Positions 9,223 through 17,451 are shown, numbered from the stretch's first letter. The stretch: 49,172 nt of DNA from an uncultured bacterium (GCA_949297715.1 CASFTJ010000011.1:1-49172); one strand, 5' to 3'. Translations and numbers: made by a program. The notes: a model not told the origin generated them from the sequence alone.

Positions 9223-11133
9223 ATGGAGAATTACCCAAAGAGTATAAAACCTAATTTTGATTTAATCAGATCCGGAATACTCATAAATAATGATGAAGCT
9301 TTTTTAAAAAGTTTCAGTGATGAATACGGCATATTTACTGATGAAGGAATTAAACTGCTGAAAAAGGAGCTTTCGGTATTTGCCGCAAAAGACGGGAATG
9401 CTGAGGAACTTTCAGAAGAAGAATCCATTGATTTTTATAACAAACTTATGAAAGGTGTTGATAAAGATTTTGAAGAGGTTAAAAGTTTTGAAAAAGGCGA
9501 AAACCCTATTTTCAAATGGCTCAACAACCTTAATCGCCAAAAGAATATTCAGCAGGATTTAGAAACAAGTTTAGGCAAAAAATATTCATTTGACGATATT
9601 AAATACTTTGTAAATTTTACTGATGAAGAGTTTAAAATAGCAAAAGAGCTTATTCAGGCTGATAAAACAAATAGTTATGAACCTTTGAATATATACACGA
9701 TAATAAAAGACCAAGGTGAAAAAAACTTTGACAGAGTAAAAGAACTTATGGGTTTTGAAGGACGCACAAGAAGTATTTTCCCTACAGACCTTAATCAAAT
9801 CTCTACACTTGACGATGAAAAATTTGCACGCGCAAAAGAACTTTTAAAAATAGAAAACAGAAGCTTGCAATTAAGCGGAAAAGAGCTTTATATGCTCTCA
9901 CATCTGGACAAAGAAGAAATTGACAAAATTCTTCAAAAAGACCCGAATATAGATATTGACTGTATAAATTCAAATTTTGTTAAAATAAAAGATCCTTTTT
10001 TTGAGAACAATGAAGGTGAAGAACGGTATTTGGTTTTTGATACCCAAACAGGCAAAATAGCAGAAACAATAGAATATAAAAAGATTTCAGAAGAAATTTC
10101 CGCTAAAGTCATAGAAAACAAGGCAAATAATATGCAACAAACCATTAAATTTTATAGCAAAACGAATTTAGAGTTCGAAGATAATATTGAAAGATTAGAT
10201 GAAGCAGGCAATATTATATCTAAAGAAACACTAATTATAGATAAAAACGGCACCACCAACTCAAGTATAACAGATAAAAACGGCAAACAACGTCCTGTCC
10301 AATGGAGTACAAAAGACGCTGAGGACGGGAATGAGATTATTCAAAGGAATTTTACTTCACCTGACGGCACCAAAAGTGAATATTATTGGGAACAGTCGCC
10401 GGAAGGATTCTACATCAGCTCTTACAAAATAACCGACAAAGACGGAAAAATATTACTTAATCAAGAAAGAACTTTCCAATCGGTAGACGGAAACCCGAAC
10501 AAATTTATATCATCTTGCAATGATAAAGTTTATGAAATTGAATATCTCGGAAACACAGTCCAAATAACCGACAAAAAAGAAAATAAAATAACAACTCTTG
10601 ATTTATCAAAGATTACTGACACAAATAACAAAGACATAATGAATGCAATGAAAAAATTATCAGGAGATGCCCTGATAGACATAGCAGAACGTGGAATAAA
10701 AAATATCGGCATAGATAATTTTGGCGGTAATTGGTCGCAATTTGAAAGGATATTAGAGATCCCATCAATGGAATATGCAATGGACGAAACCGAACAGATG
10801 GGTATACTAATGCACGAATTCGGGCATTTTTTGGATACCGAAATGAACAGCAGTAACTTTGGAGAAATATCAAAGAATTCGGAATTTCTGAAAATATATA
10901 ACGAAGAACTTGAAAACTTCAAGAAAACTTCAACTTCTCAAATGCAATTATATGTTGATTATTTTACAGACCATGATGGAGATGAAGTATCAGCAACTGC
11001 AGAAACAATTGCAGAAAGTAATAAAATATTAACAACCGCGCACACGGAAACCCGAACATACTTTTTACAACAGAATTTTCCTCGCACCATTGCAAAAATA
11101 GCGGAATTACTTGAAAAGCAGACAAACAAATAA
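9223..11133 (+). CDS. zincin-like metallopeptidase, unknown substrate
   Basis: This 636-aa protein starts at the ATG preceded by GAGG with 8-nt spacing; the reading frame is open further upstream but without a ribosome site. No signal peptide or TM segment is seen. Residues 1-270 are charged and helical, with repeated DxxEFKIAKELI / DDEKFARAKELL helices (leucine-rich, ARM-like appearance). Residues 290-480 contain YD-repeat-like strands (RLDEAGNIISKE, ITDKNGK, ITDKDGK). The C-terminus has the zinc motif HEFGH (H531, E532, H535), with a candidate third ligand in DEVSATAETIAE (about 588-598). That spacing is like that of lethal-factor-type (ATLF/Pro-Pro) zincins. The target is unknown; a large secreted or cytoplasmic effector-like protease is possible. 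Confidence 0.72.
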   Translation: MENYPKSIKPNFDLIRSGILINNDEAFLKSFSDEYGIFTDEGIKLLKKELSVFAAKDGNAEELSEEESIDFYNKLMKGVDKDFEEVKSFEKGENPIFKWLNNLNRQKNIQQDLETSLGKKYSFDDIKYFVNFTDEEFKIAKELIQADKTNSYEPLNIYTIIKDQGEKNFDRVKELMGFEGRTRSIFPTDLNQISTLDDEKFARAKELLKIENRSLQLSGKELYMLSHLDKEEIDKILQKDPNIDIDCINSNFVKIKDPFFENNEGEERYLVFDTQTGKIAETIEYKKISEEISAKVIENKANNMQQTIKFYSKTNLEFEDNIERLDEAGNIISKETLIIDKNGTTNSSITDKNGKQRPVQWSTKDAEDGNEIIQRNFTSPDGTKSEYYWEQSPEGFYISSYKITDKDGKILLNQERTFQSVDGNPNKFISSCNDKVYEIEYLGNTVQITDKKENKITTLDLSKITDTNNKDIMNAMKKLSGDALIDIAERGIKNIGIDNFGGNWSQFERILEIPSMEYAMDETEQMGILMHEFGHFLDTEMNSSNFGEISKNSEFLKIYNEELENFKKTSTSQMQLYVDYFTDHDGDEVSATAETIAESNKILTTAHTETRTYFLQQNFPRTIAKIAELLEKQTNK

Positions 11134-11202
11134 CTTTAACCATTCTAAAATAATTATAAAATCAGACAAATAATTTTTATTTTTACTTAAATTAACAAAA
11201 AA

Positions 11203-11208
11203 TTGACA
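11203..11208 (+). promoter_or_regulatory. consensus -35 box upstream of the riboswitch-like leader
   Basis: TTGACA at 11203-11208 is followed 17 bp later by TAGTCT (11226-11231), a weak -10. If used, transcription would begin near 11238, at the left edge of the structured leader. Confidence 0.4.
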
Positions 11209-11227
11209 ACTTAATGCGGTTATTTTA

Positions 11228-11404
11228 GTCTGAGAAAAGAGAGGAAATGGAGTGAAGATCTCCAGCTGTAGCCGCAGCCGTAAAAGCCGGAACACTCGGA
11301 AAAACAACCATCTCCACGTGCTTTTTGGAGAGGAAATAATTTTTCTAAGTGTCCCCTCGTAAAGTAAGGAATTACAGAACTGTAGAAGTTCCAAACGAGA
11401 GGAT
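11228..11404 (+). promoter_or_regulatory. cobalamin riboswitch-like leader with RBS-sequestering hairpin
   Basis: The segment 11239-11283 lines up with the conserved core of cobalamin riboswitches. It has GAGAGGAAA, then a P5-like hairpin TGGAG-TGAAGAT-CTCCA (11248-11264), then a P6-like GCTG-TAGCCG-CAGC (11265-11278) and CGTAA. This is the same order as AGGGAA / CCAGTGCGAATCTGG / GCTG..GCGCAGC.GTAA in the classic btuB leader. AGAAAA (11233-11238) can close with TTTTCT (11341-11346). Downstream, CCTCGT (11355-11360) pairs with ACGAGAGG (11395-11402) and so covers the Shine-Dalgarno GAGAGGA of the next gene. An inner stem GGAA..TTCC and TACA-GAAC-TGTA stacks inside it. The usual 3' B12 box is not recognisable, so this is a divergent or variant form. 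Confidence 0.62.
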
Positions 11405-11410
11405 TTTTTA

Positions 11411-12115
11411 ATGCAACTTGCAGCGATGCAAACAACAACACTGAAAGCCGGCACATGCCCGCACGGACTACCACTTGGCGCCTGCCCGATCTGTAACGGA
11501 ATGGGCGGAGGGGGAGGTATGAGAAAAGCCGACTTTTCAGCCAAACCCGGCGAAATGAGCTGGAACGAGTGCGCCGCAATCGGAGCATTTTTAAAAGCAC
11601 AGGCAAACGCAAGAGCGCAAAGGCAGCAGGATGCACAGAATTATGCAATCCAAATGCAGAACTTTCAAAACACAATGGAAGCTGCGAGAGGAAGAATGGC
11701 AGAGCTTGCGGCATTTTTCAAAGGAAACCTGCCTGCAATAGTTGCCAAACCCGCCGTATTTATACTTAACACGGTTATAGGCGGAACCTTAAATATTATA
11801 AAAAATATACCGGCCGCAATCACAAACACTTTCCAAGCTTTAGGACAAAAGCTTGCGGATATCTCAGACAAATTAACTGCGATGATGGGGGAACTAAAAG
11901 CCGCCATAAATAAAAAGCTTTCCGAAACCTTCAACGAATTTAAGAAAAAAGTAAAATCACTGTTTGGAATATTCCAACCTCTTAACGCCGATAACGAAGA
12001 AAAACAAATTGATGAAACCAAGAAAACTTTTGAATTAAGAACCTTCATCCACGACTTATATAAAAAGTTGACCGAAAACGAAAAGGATTTAGAATACAAT
12101 GAACGTCAACAATAA
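11411..12115 (+). CDS. hypothetical protein with N-terminal CPHG..CPIC zinc-like motif
   Basis: 234 aa. Residues 15-27 hold CPHGLPLGACPIC, a Cys/His cluster that could bind zinc, followed by a glycine run (GGGGG). The rest is alpha-helical and rich in Ala, Gln and Lys. An Ala/Ile-rich hydrophobic stretch near residues 110-145 (FILNTVIGGTLNIIKNIPAAI) could be an amphipathic or membrane-associated helix. The Shine-Dalgarno GAGAGGA has 7-nt spacing and lies inside the leader hairpin described above. It overlaps the next gene by 17 bp, so the two are translated as a pair. I do not recognise a family. It is richer in G+C than its neighbours because of Ala/Gly codons. Confidence 0.75.
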   Translation: MQLAAMQTTTLKAGTCPHGLPLGACPICNGMGGGGGMRKADFSAKPGEMSWNECAAIGAFLKAQANARAQRQQDAQNYAIQMQNFQNTMEAARGRMAELAAFFKGNLPAIVAKPAVFILNTVIGGTLNIIKNIPAAITNTFQALGQKLADISDKLTAMMGELKAAINKKLSETFNEFKKKVKSLFGIFQPLNADNEEKQIDETKKTFELRTFIHDLYKKLTENEKDLEYNERQQ

Positions 12116-13607
12116 CACATTCCACGATAATGAAACACTGCGCCAGCAAAAGAACCTTACCCGAGCGCAAAAAAGGACAAACTCCGACACCAAAGAAGGC
12201 GTCCTTGTCAATCAGTTTATAAAAGACACAGACACAAGTAAAAACCTGACACTTGATGAAACAATGGATACTCTTGTAATATCCAAAAACACCCAAATGC
12301 CGCCCAAACTTTACGAAAAAGATATTCAAGGGGAAAAAAGCCTTCTTCCGATAAGCGGAATTGCGCTTGGCGTAATGGGTATAATCGCAGGGATTACGGC
12401 ATTTATACACCACAGTGCAAAAATTAACCTTAATATTGATTCCTTAAAAAGAGTTCCCTCAACTTTAAGAAACGTAGCGATTAACGATGAACCGGTACAA
12501 GCACTTTACAGAATTGTAGAATGCCCGAACTGGAAGACAATAACCGCCGGAACAGGTGTTTTTGCACTAACAGCGATGGCGTTTATGGGCAAAACCTTCT
12601 TCGACGGATTTCGTGACGTATGGGTTAAAAAGCGAGAAGCAGATATCCAAAAAAATCTTCAGGAAAAGCTTATTGACATCGAAACTAAATCCTTTGCAGG
12701 CAAAATCCAAATAACCCGAAGTATGCTTTCTCAAAAGGCAATAGAACTTGGCAAATACCTAAAATACGAACCTCAAAAACGAAAAACTCCTGATGAAACC
12801 TTTAAAGCCATTATGTTCAAAGGCATAGAGGAGGGAAATTCAAAAGCTTCTTCAAATAATAAACATAATAATAATATTAATTATATGTTAATGGGGCTTG
12901 CAACATTTGCCGGAATAGTCGGACTTGGGTTTATTTCACTCAAAAACCTTACCAAAAGCAAAGGAAACATCAACGATTTTATAACTCAAACAGGTGCAGA
13001 GATTAAAAAAGTAGTATTAAATTCGACAAAAGATAACGAAAAACAGACAATGGCGGACTTAAAGAACCTGTTTAAGTCAATAGAACCCTCAGAACAGCAG
13101 ATAAGAGAATATCTTAAAGACCTCAAACTTGAAAACAAAGAGGACTTCATTCAATCCGTTCTAAAAGATTTAAAACGCTCGACAGTAGATGCAAACCCAA
13201 GCTGCGGAGGCGGTTCTACACCGAAAGTAACTTTCTATTCACACGTTGATGATTTCAGAGCATTCTTTTATAATTACCTGCTAGACACAGATAACAAGCA
13301 ATTTAAAGCCCTTTTCTTTGGAACGACTGGACTTGCAGCGGTCGGATACGGCGGAAAGCTTGTTGGAGAAGCGATAAAAGATGTTCAGGTTAAAAAACTT
13401 AACGCTGAAACCGAAGTCAATTTGCAGCAAAGACTGGTTTCTACAGAATTAAGAAACTTCAAATCCAAAAAAGACGCCGCAATTCAACCGCTTATGGATG
13501 AATTTTACAAACAGGCAAAAGCAGGCAAACCCAAAGAAGAACTGAAAACAATGGCAGAAAACATTCTTCTTGAAATCAAAAACGGCCCGCCGTTTGTATA
13601 TTCATAG
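12099..13607 (+). CDS. hypothetical protein with three or four membrane segments
   Basis: 502 aa. Hydrophobic segments are seen at about residues 84-103 (GIALGVMGIIAGITAFIHH), about 150-166 (GTGVFALTAMAFMG), about 260-280 (YMLMGLATFAGIVGLGFI) and about 408-424 (ALFFGTTGLAAVGYGG). Two halves look like an internal duplication: each has a hydrophobic segment followed by DGFRDVWVKKREADIQKNLQEKL or AIKDVQVKKLNAETEVNLQQRL-type helices. The motif V-KK--A---NLQ-(R/K)L is visible twice. A CGGGS loop lies near residue 368. It overlaps the upstream CPHG protein by 17 bp. No catalytic motif is seen; a scaffold or envelope protein is possible. Confidence 0.75.
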   Translation: MNVNNNTFHDNETLRQQKNLTRAQKRTNSDTKEGVLVNQFIKDTDTSKNLTLDETMDTLVISKNTQMPPKLYEKDIQGEKSLLPISGIALGVMGIIAGITAFIHHSAKINLNIDSLKRVPSTLRNVAINDEPVQALYRIVECPNWKTITAGTGVFALTAMAFMGKTFFDGFRDVWVKKREADIQKNLQEKLIDIETKSFAGKIQITRSMLSQKAIELGKYLKYEPQKRKTPDETFKAIMFKGIEEGNSKASSNNKHNNNINYMLMGLATFAGIVGLGFISLKNLTKSKGNINDFITQTGAEIKKVVLNSTKDNEKQTMADLKNLFKSIEPSEQQIREYLKDLKLENKEDFIQSVLKDLKRSTVDANPSCGGGSTPKVTFYSHVDDFRAFFYNYLLDTDNKQFKALFFGTTGLAAVGYGGKLVGEAIKDVQVKKLNAETEVNLQQRLVSTELRNFKSKKDAAIQPLMDEFYKQAKAGKPKEELKTMAENILLEIKNGPPFVYS

Positions 13608-13637
13608 TATAAATTTAACCTAAAAAGGATTTTTAAA

Positions 13638-14144
13638 ATGCTCCAACCGATACAACCATATATATATAATAATATGTATCCGCAAAACTACGGTTATTTT
13701 GTTCCGCCGCAAATGCAGCTTCCGCAAACAATTCAAATGCCTTCAGGCGCAAGAAACCACATTCTTGTAGATCCAATAAAAGTGGATACTTTTGTAAAAC
13801 AAAAAGAGAATGCTCTTCCATATATATATAATATACTCTCAACATCAAATGACGAAGCAGAAATTACGGAAACTTTATATATAACAGACCGCTTAATAGA
13901 AGCCGGCACCAAAGGAATAGACAAGATGTATCCTGTGTTATCACGCTTTAACGGAACCAATTCACCAAACATTCAAACATTTTTAGCGGGAATTTACAGA
14001 AAAATACAAGTTCCGGATGCCTTCGGACCTCTTGTAGCCATGTTAATCAGGAATTCTATCAATCCACCGCAATCAAATTTCGATCCTAATGAAGAAGTCG
14101 GAGGGGCAATATTGTCGTACCTTTCAGACCGATTTAAAAACTAG
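13638..14144 (+). CDS. hypothetical protein, third gene of the unknown operon
   Basis: 168 aa, starting with an ATG after AAAAGGA. The N-terminal 45 residues are rich in Pro, Gln, Tyr and Asn (QPIQPYIYNNMYPQNYGY) and look disordered. The remainder is a compact helical domain (TETLYITDRLIEAGTKGIDK, MYPVLSRF, FLAGIYRKIQ) with the rhythm of HEAT-like helical repeats. It lies 30 bp after the membrane protein on the same strand and is presumably co-transcribed with it. It has no recognisable family and no signal peptide. Confidence 0.72.
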   Translation: MLQPIQPYIYNNMYPQNYGYFVPPQMQLPQTIQMPSGARNHILVDPIKVDTFVKQKENALPYIYNILSTSNDEAEITETLYITDRLIEAGTKGIDKMYPVLSRFNGTNSPNIQTFLAGIYRKIQVPDAFGPLVAMLIRNSINPPQSNFDPNEEVGGAILSYLSDRFKN

Positions 14145-14264
14145 CTTGAATTTTAATTGTTACAATTTCTTAATATTATTAAAACAAAAATTAAAGTTTA
14201 AAACTCATGATGTCGTAAACATGCATGTAAGTACACAAGAAAAGACGAAAGGAAGCAGACAGTC

Positions 14265-15266
14265 ATGGGAATGGCAGCGTCACAAGCTAGATTTTTAGGT
14301 TTGACAGCCCGCAAGACTAATGTAGAGTACGAAGGTCAACAAATCAACCAACAGCGTACATCATTGTCTAACCAATCTGCAAACTACTATAATGATCTGT
14401 TAGGTATGACTGTACCGGTTCCTCCGTCAGTTGATGATTATACCAAAACGGTTTACACATTTGAAGATGGTTCTCTAACAAACGAAATAACATCAATGAT
14501 AGCGCAAACAGATGGTACATATACTGTAAGTTATTTATCAAAATGGCAGGATGATTATGTACCGGTAGCAGCAGCAACAAGTGTAATCAATGTTCAAGGT
14601 GCAGATTACTTTGTAGGCGCTAAACAATTGAGAGTTCTTGGCGATGCAGATCCGAACATAACAGATCCTGATCAGCAAGCATCAAGACAACAAGAAGAAG
14701 AAGCTTGGAAAGTTCAACTTAATGAAAAATACGGTACTGATGAATGGTATATAAGATATGTAACCAACACAACTACCGGACAAGAAGTTCCTTACTTCTA
14801 CAAAAAAGCTGATATAGACAATAACAAAGACAAAACCGACGATAACGGCAATATTCTATCAAACATCAATTGTTACACAATTGGCAGCGACACAAAAGTC
14901 AGAGAAGTTAAAGCTGTAACCGATTGTAAAGTTGAAAGGGATTCATCAGGAAGATTTATGTCAATTTCAATCCCGAATGATGACGGCACTGGCACATATT
15001 CTACCTATGCACTGACCACGTCAACAGTAACAGATCAAGATGCATACAATGATGCTATGAATGAATATGAACACGAAAAATACCTTTATGATCAATCAAT
15101 CGATCAAATTAATGCAAAAATCGAAATAATTCAGGCACAAGATAAAAACCTTGAATTAAGATTAAAACAATTAGACACAGAACAAAGTGCAATTCAAACC
15201 GAAATGGATGCTGTAGAAAAAGTTATTGAAAAGAACGTTGAATCAACATTCAAAACATTCGGTTAA
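14265..15266 (+). CDS. hypothetical protein with C-terminal coiled coil
   Basis: 333 aa. The start is the ATG after AAAGGAAG, and MGMAASQARFLGLTARKTNVE has no cleavable signal. Residues 20-50 are Gln/Asn/Ser-rich helix (NQQRTSLSNQSANYYNDLLG). Residues 60-235 look beta-rich and acidic. Residues about 255-333 form a long coiled coil (EKYLYDQSIDQINAKIEIIQ ... QLDTEQSAIQTEMDAVEK) ending in FKTFG. An N-terminal helix plus a C-terminal coiled coil is reminiscent of self-assembling filament or flagellin-like proteins, but I see no diagnostic motif. It is separated by 120 bp from the upstream operon. Function is unknown. Confidence 0.75.
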   Translation: MGMAASQARFLGLTARKTNVEYEGQQINQQRTSLSNQSANYYNDLLGMTVPVPPSVDDYTKTVYTFEDGSLTNEITSMIAQTDGTYTVSYLSKWQDDYVPVAAATSVINVQGADYFVGAKQLRVLGDADPNITDPDQQASRQQEEEAWKVQLNEKYGTDEWYIRYVTNTTTGQEVPYFYKKADIDNNKDKTDDNGNILSNINCYTIGSDTKVREVKAVTDCKVERDSSGRFMSISIPNDDGTGTYSTYALTTSTVTDQDAYNDAMNEYEHEKYLYDQSIDQINAKIEIIQAQDKNLELRLKQLDTEQSAIQTEMDAVEKVIEKNVESTFKTFG

Positions 15267-15286
15267 TAAAAAAGGGAGCAGATATA

Positions 15287-15364
15287 ATGTCTGTTTCCTT
15301 AACCCTAAAACAAATTCGTTTCGCAACGGATTTAATATTAATGACAAGGAAAAAAGCCAAATGA
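15287..15364 (+). CDS. possible 25-aa small protein
   Basis: An ATG preceded by GGGAG with 8-nt spacing opens a 25-codon frame (MSVSLTLKQIRFATDLILMT then RKKAK) that ends in ATGA, overlapping a further short frame. It lies 20 bp after the coiled-coil gene and before its terminator. The ribosome site is as good as those of real neighbours, but nothing else proves that it is expressed. Confidence 0.3.
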   Translation: MSVSLTLKQIRFATDLILMTRKKAK

Positions 15365-15411
15365 AGAAAAAAGTTTTTAAACATTTCCTTTCCCTTTTTC
15401 CTATTAATTTT

Positions 15412-15440
15412 CAACGGCAGCAACGCCGTTTTTTTTTTAC
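15412..15440 (+). terminator. rho-independent terminator
   Basis: AACGGC-AGCAAC-GCCGTT is followed by a run of nine or more T. It closes the transcript of the coiled-coil gene and its small downstream frame. Confidence 0.85.
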
Positions 15441-15494
15441 TTAAATAAAAAAGTTATCAATAAATCTTATTAAAAACAAAAATTTGGTTCGTGA

Positions 15495-15500
15495 TATAAT
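15495..15500 (+). promoter_or_regulatory. perfect -10 box, leaderless arrangement
   Basis: TATAAT ends only 6 bp before the ATG of the polyprenyl synthase, and no Shine-Dalgarno is present. If this -10 is used, the mRNA starts at or within a base or two of the ATG. The -35 is not recognisable. Confidence 0.5.
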
Positions 15501-15506
15501 AAAAAT

Positions 15507-16385
15507 ATGAATTTTGAAGAACAATATCAGAAAATCTCAAATCTGGTAAGCGATGATCTTTTAAAGGTTGAAGGGGAATTAAAATCTGAAATTAAGGTTT
15601 ATCCTGCAGTTAATCCGTTTTTAGAGAAGTTTTTGACGGGAAAATCAAAGAGAATAAGACCGACAAGTGCTTTTTTATACCTGCGCGCAAACGGGTTTGA
15701 ACCTGATAACAGCCATTATATACTTCAAAGTGCCATTGAAATAATTCATAATGCATCGCTACTTCACGATGATGTAATAGACGAATGTTCAACCCGACGA
15801 GGAAATATAACTCTTAATAAAGAATTTAACAATAAAACCGCAGTTCTATGCGGGGATTATCTTTTGTCATCAGCTCTTGATAAGCTTAACCGGCTGAATA
15901 ATTCTAAGATAACGGCAATGTGCGCAGAAACAATGCGGGAAATGTGTAAAGGTGAAATTTTTCAAGATTTTATGAAAGGCAAAATTCCGACATTAGAAGA
16001 ATATTTAACGAAAACCAAACATAAAACCGCAGGACTTTTCAGAACAGCAATAGAAGGCGCAATGCTACTCAGCGGGGCAGAAAACACGACACAAGCCGCT
16101 GAATTTGCAACAAATTTCGGAATTGCCTTTCAAATAAGAGATGACCTTTTAAACATACTAAAAACCGACGCCTTAAAACCCTCAAACAACGACATCAAAT
16201 GCGGAATATACAATGCCCCCGTAATTTTTGCCGGAAACACCGCTGATCTTATGCAGGGTATTGAAAAAACCAAAACTTTGTTAAATAATTATGTAGTTAA
16301 ATCACAAAGAATTTTAGACAACTTTGCAGATAATCCGTATAAAACAGCGCTTGGAGAGCTTTTAGGAATTTTAAACAATGCATAA
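15507..16385 (+). CDS. polyprenyl (isoprenyl) diphosphate synthase
   Basis: This 292-aa trans-isoprenyl diphosphate synthase condenses isopentenyl diphosphate onto allylic primers in quinone, carotenoid or lipid-carrier synthesis. The first Asp-rich motif is intact: HDDVIDECSTRRG (D88, D89, D92). The substrate-binding KRIRP is at 48-52. The second motif reads FQIRDDLLN, with D212 and D213 but Asn at position 216 in place of the usual third Asp. Length is a little below the 320 aa typical of octaprenyl/heptaprenyl enzymes. Chain length cannot be judged safely. It overlaps lepB by 8 bp, so the two are co-expressed. Confidence 0.88.
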   Translation: MNFEEQYQKISNLVSDDLLKVEGELKSEIKVYPAVNPFLEKFLTGKSKRIRPTSAFLYLRANGFEPDNSHYILQSAIEIIHNASLLHDDVIDECSTRRGNITLNKEFNNKTAVLCGDYLLSSALDKLNRLNNSKITAMCAETMREMCKGEIFQDFMKGKIPTLEEYLTKTKHKTAGLFRTAIEGAMLLSGAENTTQAAEFATNFGIAFQIRDDLLNILKTDALKPSNNDIKCGIYNAPVIFAGNTADLMQGIEKTKTLLNNYVVKSQRILDNFADNPYKTALGELLGILNNA

Positions 16386-17034
16386 ATTAAAAGAAATTTT
16401 CAATCTTATAAAAACAAAATACGAAGCGATTAATCCGATTACAAGAGAGATAATAGAAACGGTAGTATTTGTCTTAGTAATGGTAATAATCATAAGATAT
16501 TTTGTTGGAGAAATCCGCTGGATACCTTCAGCCTCAATGCATCCGACGCTACTTGAAGGAGATCGGATAGTAGTTGAAAGATTTTCAAGGTTTTACAGAA
16601 CCCCGCAACGCGGTGACATAATGGTGTTTTACCCTCCGTTTGAAAGATTAAAAAACACCCCTATTAAGGTATTTTCAAGATTAACGGGATTTTTCTGCAA
16701 AGACATTGCCTATATTAAAAGAGTAATCGGGCTTCCCGGAGAAAAGGTTGAAATAAAAGCCGATAAAGATGGGAAATATGCGGTTTACATAAATGGGGAA
16801 TTTCTCAACGAACCCTATGTAAACAGTCCTTACGACTACCCGCAATGCTCGGAAGCAATTGAATGTAAATTTGAAATACCTGAAGGCTACTACCTAATGC
16901 TTGGAGATAACAGAGGAAACTCTCAAGACGGAAGATATTGGGGACTTTTGTCTAAAGACAGGTTTATAGGCAGAGCGGTCACAGTTTTCTGGCCGATAAA
17001 ACGCATAAAACGGCTTTGGAATACCCCATACTAA
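16378..17034 (+). CDS. lepB: signal peptidase I
   Basis: This 218-aa membrane serine protease removes signal peptides from exported proteins. One N-terminal TM segment (about residues 27-43, IETVVFVLVMVIIIRYF) precedes box B PSASMHPTLLEGD with the catalytic Ser53. Box D is YIKRVIGLPGE with the general-base Lys114. Box E is LGDNRGNSQDGRYWG. The order and spacing match bacterial LepB/SipS. It has a single TM anchor, as in Gram-positive and cyanobacterial enzymes, rather than two as in E. coli. It overlaps the prenyl synthase by 8 bp. Confidence 0.95.
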   Translation: MHKLKEIFNLIKTKYEAINPITREIIETVVFVLVMVIIIRYFVGEIRWIPSASMHPTLLEGDRIVVERFSRFYRTPQRGDIMVFYPPFERLKNTPIKVFSRLTGFFCKDIAYIKRVIGLPGEKVEIKADKDGKYAVYINGEFLNEPYVNSPYDYPQCSEAIECKFEIPEGYYLMLGDNRGNSQDGRYWGLLSKDRFIGRAVTVFWPIKRIKRLWNTPY

Positions 17035-17082
17035 ATTAAAGAATAAATTTTGCTGCGGGCTTTAAGTCTTAAAACCTGAAAA

Positions 17083-17451
17083 TTACGGCAGAAAATGATA
17101 AATTTTCATATAATCAGCCATAAGTTGTGAACTTGTAGCATTAGCGACATTAGCCTTAACCGTTTGTTCGCTATCGGTTTCGGAAACTTCTTTAACCTGC
17201 TGATTTTTTTTTCTGCTTTCTTGTGCGGCCTGTTCGACCTGAGCTTCTCTGATATAATCTTCGACGGATTGCTGAACCTGCTCAATTTTAGCTTTATCAC
17301 CAGCATAAGAACCTGTAGATTCTACTCCAAGTTCTTCCAACTGCTGCATAATCTGATACCACTCATTATAATTAGTGACAGAAGTTCCTTGTGCGGCGGC
17401 TGCAGCCCTTAATTCTTCCAAATCTTCAATGCTGTTAATTTTGTCCGGCAT
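17083..17451 (-). CDS. small hypothetical helical protein
   Basis: 122 aa, acidic, Gln/Ala/Glu-rich and predicted to be helical throughout (EELRAAAAAQG, NEWYQIMQQLEELG, VEDYIREAQVEQAAQESRKK). It has no signal peptide or TM segment. The start has a clear AAGGAG Shine-Dalgarno. It is convergent with lepB, 48 bp away. The family is not recognised. Confidence 0.65.
   Translation of the reverse strand: MPDKINSIEDLEELRAAAAAQGTSVTNYNEWYQIMQQLEELGVESTGSYAGDKAKIEQVQQSVEDYIREAQVEQAAQESRKKNQQVKEVSETDSEQTVKANVANATSSQLMADYMKIYHFLP

Noticed and set aside
10530-10922. Minus-strand open frames inside the zincin gene
   Set aside because: Shadows of a gene with clear motifs on the plus strand; composition is atypical.
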